Translations under genes and position numbers: made by a program
Notes under the pieces: generated by a model
Databases searched by the model: none
What the model was told of the DNA's origin: nothing
Seen by the model: the letters and a program-made list of their open reading frames with translations, nothing else
Shown here: piece after piece, positions 16,600 through 25,219 of the stretch
How positions within the stretch are numbered: position 1 is the first letter of the stretch
Layout: the number at the start of each line of letters is the position of its first letter
Source: Micavibrio sp. UBA7657
GTDB taxonomy: Bacteria > Pseudomonadota > Alphaproteobacteria > Micavibrionales > Micavibrionaceae
Assembly: GCA_002483465.1 (NCBI GenBank)
Contig: DLHX01000010.1
Coordinates: 128,107 to 178,198, forward strand
Length of the DNA: 50,092 nt
Direction: 5' to 3'

Positions 16600-18258
16600 A
16601 TGGTGGACGAGATTCACCGAAAGGGTCCTGACCCGGGCATTTCCGATGAGGAAAGCCCCTATTCTGTTGGCGGCCCCCAGACTGCCCAACGTCACGCGAA
16701 TAACGAACTTTTGTCAGCAAGCGGACATGTAGCCAGCTTTGCCCATCGCAGCCTCCAAGATCAGATTGAAGAAAAAGAAAAGCGCGAGGAAGCACGGCGC
16801 TTCTACAGGGCACTGCTCAACCAGGCACTCATCGATGATCTCGAAAGCCGCAACGATGAACTTTACAAGTTGATATTTGAAGCAGAAGAAGAACTGCAGA
16901 GCATCGAGAAGGAACGCGAAGAAATTATTCCCAAGCTTAAAGAAGCGGAAAAACAACTTACAATCTGCGAAAAAGAGCTTCGCGAAGCCGAAAAAACCCT
17001 CGAGAAAATAGAAGAAAAAATAGAAGCTGCCGAAAATCTTAAATGGGAAGCAATGAAAGCCCTTCCTAAAGATGCTTTACCGAGCCACCTCGCACAAATC
17101 ACATTTAAAGTTAAAAATGGCGACCGGGAAGTTGGTTCTGTCGATGTCGCGGTTAAACAGAAAGACGGAAAATATTTCTTCATAAATCCAGTGACGGAAC
17201 AAGAGGAGGAAGTCACCGACGAAACACAAAAAGCGGAACTGGAAAAACAGCTGAAAGACGGCAAGAAAACCTACGATACCGAGTCGGACGATATGAAACA
17301 TCTTATCGAGCATCTCCACGAAGCCGCTCATAATGTCATGGTGCATGCGTTGCACGCTGACGAACACAACGAGGAATTCGAAACTGCAAAAAAATATTAC
17401 GACACAAAAAAAGGTGAATACGAAAAAAAGTTAAAAGAGGTGCATGATCTCAGAGAGAAACTTCAGACTAAAGATAAAGAAATTGAAGACCTAAAAAACA
17501 AGACCGCCCGTTATAAAGACGAGCTGGGACAAAATAAAATTCAATTGGAAAAATTATATGAAGAGCGCAATGCCCTGAACGCGCGCGGTGAATTGGCAAA
17601 ATCAGAGCTCAAACAAAAAAGGAAAGAGCTTCACGAGTCACTTCAGGACCAGACGGGTGCCGCTGAGAAATATCTCGAAGCCCTGGAAGCACGGGACGAT
17701 TACACCAAAAAACTCAAGGAAACATGGAAAAGCTATCAGGATTGCAAAAAAGACGAAAGAGCGCTCCGCGAAATGGGAGTCGCGCTTGTCGCAGTAATAC
17801 ACCGTGATCCCGCGCATCCGGAATCACACGCCCACATGGTGCACACGGTGCACAGGGATGAAAGCGGCTATTACTATCTTGACGCCAGCGACCTGCGTCA
17901 GAATGTGAATGCCGATTCAATCAAGCCGGGCACAAAAGCTGTTGAAGATCTTTCGGGTGGCTTACTTATAACGGAAGCCGTGCGGCGATATGATGAAAAG
18001 GCTGACAAATTCCACCACACACTGCATGAATTCGAGGCGCTTAATAAAGAAACCGAAAGCCTCGAAGACATAGAGCAGCAAAGAAAGAATCCACAATCAG
18101 CTTCGGATGTCCTTTTTAGTAATGAAAAGGAGCTCGCGCCCCCACTCACCGGCGTATTCACCGACGCCGCAGGTCAGCCTTATACAGAGCCGCCAGGCCA
18201 CGAACACCACCATGCCCCGGCTGTAATACCGTCTAAAAATGGCGGGCCGCCCACTTAA
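16600..18258 (+). CDS. coiled-coil protein of unknown function, 552 aa
   Basis: No known family recognised. After a polar N-terminus (about 1-45) there are long charged heptad-repeat stretches (about 50-155, 260-395 and 455-490) rich in Glu and Lys, as in EEIIPKLKEAEKQLTICEKE. Two short strand-rich inserts interrupt them, near 165-215 (KQKDGKYFFINP) and 397-440 (HRDESGYYYLD). The C-terminus is His/Pro-rich. There is no signal peptide or membrane helix, so the product should be cytoplasmic, or exported by an unusual route. AAGGTG lies nine bases before the ATG. It sits behind CtrA-type sites and 151 bases before the cell-wall hydrolase gene. Confidence 0.8.
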   Translation: MVDEIHRKGPDPGISDEESPYSVGGPQTAQRHANNELLSASGHVASFAHRSLQDQIEEKEKREEARRFYRALLNQALIDDLESRNDELYKLIFEAEEELQSIEKEREEIIPKLKEAEKQLTICEKELREAEKTLEKIEEKIEAAENLKWEAMKALPKDALPSHLAQITFKVKNGDREVGSVDVAVKQKDGKYFFINPVTEQEEEVTDETQKAELEKQLKDGKKTYDTESDDMKHLIEHLHEAAHNVMVHALHADEHNEEFETAKKYYDTKKGEYEKKLKEVHDLREKLQTKDKEIEDLKNKTARYKDELGQNKIQLEKLYEERNALNARGELAKSELKQKRKELHESLQDQTGAAEKYLEALEARDDYTKKLKETWKSYQDCKKDERALREMGVALVAVIHRDPAHPESHAHMVHTVHRDESGYYYLDASDLRQNVNADSIKPGTKAVEDLSGGLLITEAVRRYDEKADKFHHTLHEFEALNKETESLEDIEQQRKNPQSASDVLFSNEKELAPPLTGVFTDAAGQPYTEPPGHEHHHAPAVIPSKNGGPPT

Positions 18259-18324
18259 TTTAGAAAATACAGCAATTTCAATATCTTAATGGAAAACCAC
18301 GCTGCGTAACGAACCTTCGAAAAC

Positions 18325-18353
18325 TTGAAAAAAAGCCCCATTTCGAATACAAT
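18325..18353 (+). promoter_or_regulatory. sigma70-type promoter of the peptidoglycan hydrolase gene
   Basis: TTGAAA (18325-18330), a 17-base spacer and TACAAT (18348-18353). The start codon at 18410 lies about 50 bases beyond the expected transcription start. No CtrA-type site was found in this gap, so the gene can be transcribed separately from the coiled-coil gene. Confidence 0.65.
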
Positions 18354-18409
18354 GAGGGTAATTAAATTATAAAAAAATACTGGTAAATAGAGATACTTAG
18401 GGTGTGATA

Positions 18410-20230
18410 ATGAACGGCGACAAGCCTCGCGACGGCGAGAGCGGTATCACCGACAGCTTTAATAATCGCAGATCGTGGGCCAAAAGCGGCCACTCGAGGC
18501 GCGAACACACGGAACCCGCGAGCAACGGTTTTTCAGGTCATGTGCCGGTACGCGACGACAGCGAAGGCCCCCAGGTCACATCTATCGGCACGGATATAGG
18601 AAATTTCTTTAAAGTCCTCTTCGCCTTTTTCAAAGGCATCTGGACACAGGACTTCGCCGATTTCGATCTGCTCTCGAGCGTCTATTTTCCGCCTCAGCCA
18701 AAAAGCGAAGTCGAAGTTCCCGCCCCTCAGCAACAAATAATTGTTCCCAAACCGCAGGTGCCTCAGGGCAAGCCTGAATCGAAAACTCCTGGAGAAACGC
18801 AGAAAAAAGGCGAAGAGAAACCTGGGCAAAAACAGCAAGAAACGCCTGGGCCATCTGCATCATCAGAGGGTACGGGAGAAAAACCTCCCGCGTCGACCAA
18901 ACCTGCTGAAGAAACATCGCAGCAAAAACTATCGCCCACGCAAGACTTCAAAGGAACTGCTACGCCTTCTGAAAAGCCTCTCTCTTCTGGCACGCAGGAA
19001 AAGACTGCGCCTGTCGATCAAAGAAGCCTGATGCAAAAAAGCGTCGATACCATGAGGGAGATGCGCGCCGACCCCAATCATCCCGACTGGAAATTGCCGC
19101 TCGGAAAACTCACTGAAAAACTGACAAAAGGCATCGAGCGCCCGAGCAAATTTGATGACATGATAAAGCAAATCCTTCTGATAGAAGGTGGCGACAAGGT
19201 AAACAGAAATGAGCCGAACGGCGGCATTTCAAAATACGGGATAAATAGCATAGCTAATCCCGGAGTCGACGTTGAGAACCTGACTGAAAAAGAAGCAATC
19301 AAAATCATCCGCGAAAAATATTGGCAAAATATACAGTGGCCGACTGGCGATGCCAGCAAAATGAGCCAAGCCGTCCAGTTTCTTGCGCTCGATACCGCGA
19401 TTAATAGCCAGTCCTATGCAAACAAACTTTTGGACGAAAGTTACAAAAAAGCACGCGGCGATATCACGAAGATGCCGGACATCATGCTTGATATGCGCAC
19501 CAAGCGCTTTGAATCTCTGGCAAAAGAAAACCCGAAAAAATATCAAGCTCAGCTAGAAGGCTGGAAAAAAAGAGTGGACACGCTGAGGGAACTAGTCAGC
19601 CATTACGCCCTGACCGTGCCGACCCCCGAGTTGACCGCGAAGCTGGCTATCTTGAGGCCGGTTGATTTCCCCACCACAAGCCATTTCGGTCTCCGCGACG
19701 ACCCCTTCACGCACAAGCATGGCACGCATCACTTAGGTACAGATTATAAAACCCCGATGAACTCGCCTGTCCCTGCCAAGCTGGATGGTGAAGTTTTCAA
19801 AGCCACGACATTTAACGGTTACGGCAAAACCCTGATCGTTTCACACGGCAACGGCATGCTGTATCAGGTCTACGCCCATCTGGACCAAATCCTGGTCAAA
19901 GAGGGCCAGCATGTTTCCCCTGGCACTATAATGGCCAAAACAGGACAATCCGGCAGAGCCACGGGGCCGCACCTGCATCACGAATTGTGGATCCGGGAAG
20001 GAAATAAATTTTATGTGATCGACGAACTGGATGCGATTTCCAAAGACCTCAGCAACCCCGCTGTTCGAAGGGATCTAATCAAACATTCGCCCGAGATCGA
20101 ACCTTCCCTGATGAAGAACGAGGCGTTCAGGAAGGCGGCTCTTGAGAATACCGGAAATGGCGACGGCCTGAACGGCGCGCTTGTAGCCGCAGCGCCAGGC
20201 AGCAGCAAACCTGAATTAGCTACGCGCTAA
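18410..20230 (+). CDS. two-domain peptidoglycan hydrolase: GH108-like lysozyme plus M23 endopeptidase
   Basis: The 606-aa product has a polar N-terminus, a Pro/Gln/Lys-rich linker (about 95-205), a lysozyme-like domain and an M23 domain. The lysozyme part (about 245-385) reads QILLIEGGDKVNRNEPNGG then ISKYGINS; E259 in EGG is the expected catalytic acid of GH108-type enzymes. The M23 (LytM) part has H441-x3-D445 in HLGTDYKTP and H521-x-H523 in GPHLHHELW, the complete zinc set, so an active Gly- or DAP-peptide endopeptidase is likely. It has no signal peptide and only a weakly hydrophobic stretch near 60-80. The ATG at 18410 is preferred over a GTG two codons earlier. A predatory, lysis or remodelling role is inference. 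Confidence 0.88.
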   Translation: MNGDKPRDGESGITDSFNNRRSWAKSGHSRREHTEPASNGFSGHVPVRDDSEGPQVTSIGTDIGNFFKVLFAFFKGIWTQDFADFDLLSSVYFPPQPKSEVEVPAPQQQIIVPKPQVPQGKPESKTPGETQKKGEEKPGQKQQETPGPSASSEGTGEKPPASTKPAEETSQQKLSPTQDFKGTATPSEKPLSSGTQEKTAPVDQRSLMQKSVDTMREMRADPNHPDWKLPLGKLTEKLTKGIERPSKFDDMIKQILLIEGGDKVNRNEPNGGISKYGINSIANPGVDVENLTEKEAIKIIREKYWQNIQWPTGDASKMSQAVQFLALDTAINSQSYANKLLDESYKKARGDITKMPDIMLDMRTKRFESLAKENPKKYQAQLEGWKKRVDTLRELVSHYALTVPTPELTAKLAILRPVDFPTTSHFGLRDDPFTHKHGTHHLGTDYKTPMNSPVPAKLDGEVFKATTFNGYGKTLIVSHGNGMLYQVYAHLDQILVKEGQHVSPGTIMAKTGQSGRATGPHLHHELWIREGNKFYVIDELDAISKDLSNPAVRRDLIKHSPEIEPSLMKNEAFRKAALENTGNGDGLNGALVAAAPGSSKPELATR

Positions 20231-20231
20231 A

Positions 20232-21188
20232 TCAGGCGGCGGCCTTTTCCATCGCAGTAATGAGTTCTTTCACCGCGTTCACCGAATGGTCGAACATTTT
20301 CTGTTCATCCGCATTCAGCTTGATCTCGACGATCTTCTCAACACCGTTTTTGCCGATAATCACCGGTACGCCGATATAAAGACCCTTGATGCCGTATTCG
20401 CCGTTGAGCTTGGCGGCGCAGGGCAGAACCCGGCGCTTGTCCTTCAGATAGCTCTCCGCCATCACGATCGCGCTTGCAGCCGGGGCGTAATAAGCCGAAC
20501 CGGTTTTCAGCAGCGCAACAATCTCGCCGCCGCCGTTACGCGTGCGCTCGACGATCTTATCTAACTTCTCCTGTGTGCTCCAGCCCATCTTGATGCAGTC
20601 GGGCAGCGGAATGCCGGCGATAGTGGAATAACGCACCAGCGGCACCATCGTGTCGCCATGGCCTCCGAGAACAAACGCGGTGACATCTTCAACCGAAACC
20701 TTGAATTCATCGGCGAGGAAATAGCGAAAGCGTGCGCTGTCCAGAACACCGGCCATGCCGACAACCTTGGTCGCCGGAAAGCCCGTCGCGCGCTGCATGA
20801 CTTCAACCATCACGTCTAACGGATTGGTTACAACGATGACAAATGCATTCGGCGCGTATTTCTTGATCTCCGCCCCGGCTTTTTGAATAACACCGGTGTT
20901 GATGCCGATCAGATCGTCGCGGCTCATGCCCGGCTTGCGCGGCACGCCCGCGGTGACGATAATAACGTCTGAATCTTTCAGCACGTCATAGCTGGTGCTG
21001 CCTTGATAATGCGCATCGAAATTTTCGACCGGTGCGGATTCAGCCAGGTCCAGGCCCTTGCCCTGCGGCACGCCATCGGTGATATCGACCAGGGCAACAT
21101 CGCCAAGCTCCTTGAGGCCCGCGAGGTGCGCGAGCGTGCCCCCGATCATGCCTGCGCCAACCAGTCCGATTTTATTCCTGCGTGCCAT
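20232..21188 (-). CDS. mdh: malate dehydrogenase
   Basis: The 318-aa product is the LDH-like, NAD-dependent malate dehydrogenase typical of alphaproteobacteria. It has GLVGAGMIGGTLAHL for the nucleotide fold, the mobile loop GVPRKPGMSRDDLI with substrate-binding arginines, VVTNPLDVMVEVMQ, LDSARFRYFLADEF with the catalytic Asp, and GGHGDTMVP with the catalytic His. It converts malate to oxaloacetate in the TCA cycle. GGGGATT lies just before the ATG. It follows a divergent paralogue and zapE in the same direction; mdh next to zapE is a common alphaproteobacterial arrangement. Its stop is one base from the convergent hydrolase gene. Confidence 0.96.
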   Translation of the reverse strand: MARRNKIGLVGAGMIGGTLAHLAGLKELGDVALVDITDGVPQGKGLDLAESAPVENFDAHYQGSTSYDVLKDSDVIIVTAGVPRKPGMSRDDLIGINTGVIQKAGAEIKKYAPNAFVIVVTNPLDVMVEVMQRATGFPATKVVGMAGVLDSARFRYFLADEFKVSVEDVTAFVLGGHGDTMVPLVRYSTIAGIPLPDCIKMGWSTQEKLDKIVERTRNGGGEIVALLKTGSAYYAPAASAIVMAESYLKDKRRVLPCAAKLNGEYGIKGLYIGVPVIIGKNGVEKIVEIKLNADEQKMFDHSVNAVKELITAMEKAAA

Positions 21189-21272
21189 TAAAAATCCCCA
21201 TGTGTTGAATAATCCCGGCGTTAAATATAGCGGGAAATGGGGGGTTTTGAAATAGGGTTCGGCTTACACAAA

Positions 21273-22214
21273 TCAGGAATGCTGAAGAGCGAGATCCAGC
21301 GCCGCGTTTGTTTTCTTTATGGTGTAGGCGGACATGTGCAGAAGTCCCGCCTCTGATGGGCTTAAGGGGGTTTTTATGATTTTTACCCCGTCCCGATCGA
21401 TATATGTAGCCGCTCCCATGAAAACATCCTTTATTCCGTATTCACCTCTGAATAAGGCCGCACTCGGTATGATCTTACCTTTGGGATGAAGATGGCTTTC
21501 GATGATGCTTTGTATGCCTGCGGCAGGCCCCTGTGTGGCGCCGCCGGTCTTCAACAAGCCAATGATTTGCGCACCGGCACCTTGAACCCTCTTGCGGATT
21601 CTTTCCTGCTGTTCCTCTGTGACTGTAATCGGTTCGCCTTTTATCCTGACCTGACTGAAAACAGGAACCATGCTCGGCCCATGCTCTCCGAAAACCATGG
21701 CATTCGAAACAGCTTCGGGTTCAACCGCAAATTCTTCGGCTATAGCCTTTGTAAATCTGGCGCTATCCAGTTGAGCCGCCATGCCGCAGATTTTTTCCGG
21801 CGGCCCGTCGACCACGTTGTGCATATGCGCCGTCATATTATCGAGCGGATTGGTAACAACGATAATGAAAGCGGAGGATGCTTTTTTACGGATGGCTTGG
21901 CCAACCCCGCTGATTATGAGCGCATTTTGCCTGAGAAGATCTTCTCTCTGCATCTTTTCTGTGCGGATTTGACCAGCCGTCATGACAACGATTTTTGCAT
22001 CTTCAACAGCTTCATAGTCGTCTGAATAGGAAATCTCAGTGCTGCTTTGCGTTATGATCGAGGCGTCTTCAAAATCAAGCGTTTTGCCTTTCGCTTTATC
22101 TTGCCTACGCCCGATTAAAACAATTTTTTCTATAGGAAGATTTGAGTTAACCAAACGGTGAGTTAACACTTCACCGATTGCGCCCGTTCCGCCAACAATT
22201 GCAATCTTAGTCAC
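21273..22214 (-). CDS. second malate/lactate dehydrogenase family protein
   Basis: The 313-aa product is a divergent relative of the adjacent mdh. It keeps a GGTGAIGEV nucleotide motif, loop arginines in IRTEKMQREDLLRQN, VVTNPLDNMTAHMHN, LDSARFTKAIAEEF with the catalytic Asp, and GEHGPSMVPVFS with the catalytic His, so it should be active. The loop differs clearly from that of Mdh (no PRKPGMSR), which points to a different 2-hydroxy acid or to a lactate/malate-like role. Translation starts at GTG 22214 after a strong AAGGGGG. It lies between zapE and mdh; a tandem duplication or a later insertion are both possible. Confidence 0.85.
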   Translation of the reverse strand: MTKIAIVGGTGAIGEVLTHRLVNSNLPIEKIVLIGRRQDKAKGKTLDFEDASIITQSSTEISYSDDYEAVEDAKIVVMTAGQIRTEKMQREDLLRQNALIISGVGQAIRKKASSAFIIVVTNPLDNMTAHMHNVVDGPPEKICGMAAQLDSARFTKAIAEEFAVEPEAVSNAMVFGEHGPSMVPVFSQVRIKGEPITVTEEQQERIRKRVQGAGAQIIGLLKTGGATQGPAAGIQSIIESHLHPKGKIIPSAALFRGEYGIKDVFMGAATYIDRDGVKIIKTPLSPSEAGLLHMSAYTIKKTNAALDLALQHS

Positions 22215-22255
22215 ATTACCCCCTTACTCAGAAATTGATGCCATAATCTAGGATA

Positions 22256-23356
22256 TTATAGAAAATTATTCAAGTATTCCTTGGATTGCATCTCCAGCAG
22301 GCGTGAAACCGTGCGCTGGAACTCGAATTCATGGTCGTGGCCCTGGTAAAGCTTGTCCGGCGGGGCATCGGCCGTGACGATCAGGCGGTTGCGGTTCTCA
22401 TATAAAGCATCGATCAGGGTCATCAGGCGCTTGGCCTCGTTCCTGCGGTCGTAATTGAGCTTCGGCAGGTTCTCTAAAAACACCGTGTGGTACGAGGTCG
22501 CGATCTTGAGGTAATCCTCGGCACCCAGCGGCTGCTCGCAGAGCTGCGAGAAGGTGAACCACGCAACGCCCTTCGCGGCGATGACCGGGATGTCCCTGCC
22601 CTTCACCTGCAGCGTTTCCTCGCGCGGCGTGATGCCATCGGTGAGCTTGATGAACAATTCTTTCACACGCGCGGAAGAATTATCGCCGAGCGGCCAGAAA
22701 TAACTCCCCTCTGTCTGTAAAAACAAAGTCCGGTAATCGTTCGGGCTGTCGAGATGGATGACTTCCATCTTCGATTTCAGAAGTGCGATAAACGGCAGGA
22801 AACGGTCGCGCTGCAATCCGCCTTCGTAGAGCTTATCCGGCGGCCAGTTGCTGGTGGCAACTATAACCACTTCCCATTCAAACAGAGCCGTAAACAGGCG
22901 ACCTAAAATCATCGCATCAGCCACATCGGTAACATGAAATTCATCGAAACACAGCACTTTTGCGCGTTCGGCGATGCGCGCCGCCAGCGCGGGCAGAACG
23001 CCGTCTATGCCTTCATCAAAACCTTCATCCTCTCGGCGCGTATGAATATAATCATGCACTTCGATCATGAATTCATGGAAATGAACGCGGCGTTTTTTGA
23101 GGGTGGACGGCAGCGATTTGTAAAACAGGTCCATCAGCATGGATTTGCCGCGCCCGACGCCGCCGTAAATATAAATGCCTCTCAAGACTTCCCTGTTTTT
23201 GGGTCGCAGAATTTTCTGAACGAGATTTTTGGGTTTCTCGCTGAGCTGTTCATGCAGGCGTTGGAACGAACGCAACGCCGCTTCCTGCGCCTTGTCAGGC
23301 TTCAGGTTGCCCTTCTCAAGGCTTTCTTTATACCGGTTTTGCGGGCTTTTGGACAT
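22256..23356 (-). CDS. zapE: cell division ATPase ZapE (AFG1 family)
   Basis: The 366-aa product is an AFG1/ZapE-type AAA-like ATPase. Walker A is GGVGRGKS (65-72), Walker B is LCFDEF (135-140), followed by HVTDVADAMILGRLF and the sensor-like ATSNWPPDKLYEGGLQRDRF. In E. coli ZapE acts at the Z-ring, and AFG1 relatives are linked to membrane-protein quality control. The start chosen (MSKSPQNRYKES) matches the family N-terminus. An in-frame ATG nine codons earlier is possible, but its added residues look unconserved. The start lies inside the end of tatC (29-base overlap), so translation is probably coupled. Confidence 0.93.
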   Translation of the reverse strand: MSKSPQNRYKESLEKGNLKPDKAQEAALRSFQRLHEQLSEKPKNLVQKILRPKNREVLRGIYIYGGVGRGKSMLMDLFYKSLPSTLKKRRVHFHEFMIEVHDYIHTRREDEGFDEGIDGVLPALAARIAERAKVLCFDEFHVTDVADAMILGRLFTALFEWEVVIVATSNWPPDKLYEGGLQRDRFLPFIALLKSKMEVIHLDSPNDYRTLFLQTEGSYFWPLGDNSSARVKELFIKLTDGITPREETLQVKGRDIPVIAAKGVAWFTFSQLCEQPLGAEDYLKIATSYHTVFLENLPKLNYDRRNEAKRLMTLIDALYENRNRLIVTADAPPDKLYQGHDHEFEFQRTVSRLLEMQSKEYLNNFL

Positions 23357-24080
23357 GGCGCACGAGAATGATCGAGAGTTCATAAAGCAGCAGCAGGGGA
23401 AAGGCCAGCAGAACCTGGCTGAGAATATCGGGCGGCGTCAAAATCGCCGCGACGACAAAAATAATCACAATCGCATAACGCCGTTGTTTGCTCAGCGTCT
23501 CGGCAGTGATCATACCCATCTTACCCATCAGTGCCAGCAGCACCGGCATTTCAAAACATAATCCGAAAGAAAAAATCAGCGTCATGAGAAGGTTGAGATA
23601 TTCACTGACGCGTGCCTCTAACTGGATCGGCAATGCCGTTTCGGCAGGCGTCGTCTGGAAGCTCAGGAAAAACGGCAGCGCCATCGGCAGCACGAGATAA
23701 TACAAACATGCGCCGCCGAGGAAAAACAGCGCGGGCGTTGCAACAAGAAACGGCAGGAATGCATTGCGCTCGGCTTTATAAAGACCCGGCGCAATGAACA
23801 ACCATATCTGCCACAGCAAAAATGGAAATGTCACGAACACGCCCGCGAAAAACGTAACCTTGAGCGATGTAAAAAACGCTTCGGTCAAACCAGTATAAAT
23901 CAGGCGGCGTGAATCGTAAGGCCCCATGGCATTTGCGAGCGGCGCAACAAGGAAATCGTAAATCTGGTCGACGAACAGGTAACAAATCCCCATGCCCGCC
24001 GCCATGATCACGAGAACCCAGAGGAGCCGCTTGCGCAACTCCGTCAGATGCTGGATCAATGTCATGCGCTCAGTTTCCAT
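23328..24080 (-). CDS. tatC: Sec-independent translocase subunit TatC
   Basis: The 250-aa product has six transmembrane helices and the conserved N-terminus MTLIQHLTELRKRLLW. The cytoplasmic and first periplasmic regions are typical of TatC, including FLFIAPGLYKAERNAFLPF-like sequence, in which the family Glu of the twin-arginine recognition site follows the second helix. TatC binds twin-arginine signal peptides together with TatB. Its first codons overlap the end of tatB by 11 bases. It is normally followed by serS in many alphaproteobacteria, but here by zapE. Confidence 0.96.
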   Translation of the reverse strand: METERMTLIQHLTELRKRLLWVLVIMAAGMGICYLFVDQIYDFLVAPLANAMGPYDSRRLIYTGLTEAFFTSLKVTFFAGVFVTFPFLLWQIWLFIAPGLYKAERNAFLPFLVATPALFFLGGACLYYLVLPMALPFFLSFQTTPAETALPIQLEARVSEYLNLLMTLIFSFGLCFEMPVLLALMGKMGMITAETLSKQRRYAIVIIFVVAAILTPPDILSQVLLAFPLLLLYELSIILVRHVQKPAKPV

Positions 24081-24354
24081 CGCTGGCCTTCTGCGGCGGC
24101 TTTAATTCTTCCGCTTCGTCACTTTGCGATTCATCAAAATCCTTCGCCTCGAAATTCACCTGCTTGCGAATGTCAGACAGGTCGTTCTCTTTCATGAAAT
24201 CTTCGAACTGCTGGGTGAAAGCGTAACGGACATATTGAAGCCTGCGAACGACACGGCCCAGCATGCGCATGATGGCAGGAAGCTCGTCCGGCCCGATCAC
24301 CAGAACCGCGACAACCGCAACCAGAAGCAATTCCGACCAGCCGATGTCAAACAT
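24070..24354 (-). CDS. tatB: Sec-independent translocase subunit TatB
   Basis: The 94-aa product begins MFDIGWSELLLVAVVAVLV, the standard TatB transmembrane start with the polar Glu at residue 8, followed by the GPDELP hinge and an amphipathic helix with LGRVVRRLQYVRYAF. The acidic C-terminal tail is short compared with E. coli TatB (171 aa), as usual in this class. It lies 11 bases after tatA and overlaps tatC. Confidence 0.93.
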   Translation of the reverse strand: MFDIGWSELLLVAVVAVLVIGPDELPAIMRMLGRVVRRLQYVRYAFTQQFEDFMKENDLSDIRKQVNFEAKDFDESQSDEAEELKPPQKASDGN

Positions 24355-24365
24355 GGCGAACCGGA

Positions 24366-24542
24366 TTAGTTCTTGTTGTCTTTTTTCTCGATTTTAGGAG
24401 AAGCATCATCGTCCTTGAGGCCCTGCTTGAAACTTTTCACGCCTTTGGCGATGTTTTCCATGATGCCCGGCACACGGCCCGCACCGAACAGCAGCAGAAT
24501 GACGAGAACAATCAGGAATAATTCCAACGGGCCAGCAGACAT
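24366..24542 (-). CDS. tatA: Sec-independent translocase subunit TatA, 58 aa
   Basis: A 58-codon frame runs from ATG at 24542 to TAA at 24366. It encodes MSAGPLELFLIVLVILLLFG, then AGRVPGIMENIAKGVKSFKQ-type amphipathic helix and a charged tail (KDDDASPKIEKKDNKN). The short membrane helix, the G-A-G-R/K-x-P hinge and the FKQGLKDD helix end are TatA hallmarks. Its place between scpB and tatB is the expected one. GGAGC lies eight bases upstream of the ATG. TatA oligomers form the transport path. Confidence 0.93.
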   Translation of the reverse strand: MSAGPLELFLIVLVILLLFGAGRVPGIMENIAKGVKSFKQGLKDDDASPKIEKKDNKN

Positions 24543-24562
24543 GATTTTCGCTCCTTTAAAAG

Positions 24563-25219
24563 CTAGGCGGCTTCTTCTTCCAGTTCTGAGGGAGGCTCGG
24601 ACTCGAATTCTGAATCATCATCAGAACCGTCCAGTGACTCAAGTTCATCTTCATCCGCGAAAAGATTCCCGGTCGGGATCGCTTCGATCGCCGGGCGGCG
24701 GTCGAGCAGGCCCGAGGCCTTGAGGTCTTCAAGACCCGGCAGGTCCGTCAGATTTTCAAGCGAGAATTGGTCTAAAAATTCCGGTGTCGTCACCCATGTC
24801 ATCGGGCGGCCCGGCGCTTCGCGTCTGCGGCCCGGCTTGATCCAGCCCATCTCCATCAGCGCATCGACAGTGCCGCGGTGCGTCGCAACGCCGCGGATAT
24901 TTTCAATCTCGGGGCGCGTAACCGGCTGGTGATAGGCAATGATCGCAAGCGTTTCCATCGCCGCGCGCGAAAGTTTTCTCTGCGCTTCGCGCTGGATTTC
25001 AAGTACGCCCGACAGGTCAGCAGCCGTGCGGAACGCCCAGTGGCCATCAGATTCAATTAAATTAACACCGCGCGTTTCATACTGCGCCTTCAATTCCATC
25101 AACGCGCCGCCAACGTCTGCGCCTTCGGGCATACGCTCATGCAGATCCTTCGTGCTGACAGGCTGCGCGCTCGCAAACAGCAAGGCTTCAAGGATGCGGA
25201 TATTTTGTTCGTTGCTCAT
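24563..25219 (-). CDS. scpB: segregation and condensation protein ScpB
   Basis: The 218-aa product has the two winged-helix domains of ScpB: ILEALLFASAQPVSTKDLHE at the start and AMETLAIIAYHQPVTRPEIE then IRGVATHRGTVDALMEMGWI in the second. An acidic tail (EDELESLDGSDDDSEFESE) closes the protein. ScpB dimers bind ScpA and the SMC ATPase to shape chromosomes. Its first four bases overlap the end of scpA, and tatA follows 20 bases after the stop. Confidence 0.95.
   Translation of the reverse strand: MSNEQNIRILEALLFASAQPVSTKDLHERMPEGADVGGALMELKAQYETRGVNLIESDGHWAFRTAADLSGVLEIQREAQRKLSRAAMETLAIIAYHQPVTRPEIENIRGVATHRGTVDALMEMGWIKPGRRREAPGRPMTWVTTPEFLDQFSLENLTDLPGLEDLKASGLLDRRPAIEAIPTGNLFADEDELESLDGSDDDSEFESEPPSELEEEAA

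Noticed and set aside
22143..22169. TTAACCAAACGGTGAGTTAAC as a CtrA site
   Set aside because: The two TTAA halves are 12 bases apart instead of 7, and the stretch lies inside the coding region of the second dehydrogenase gene.
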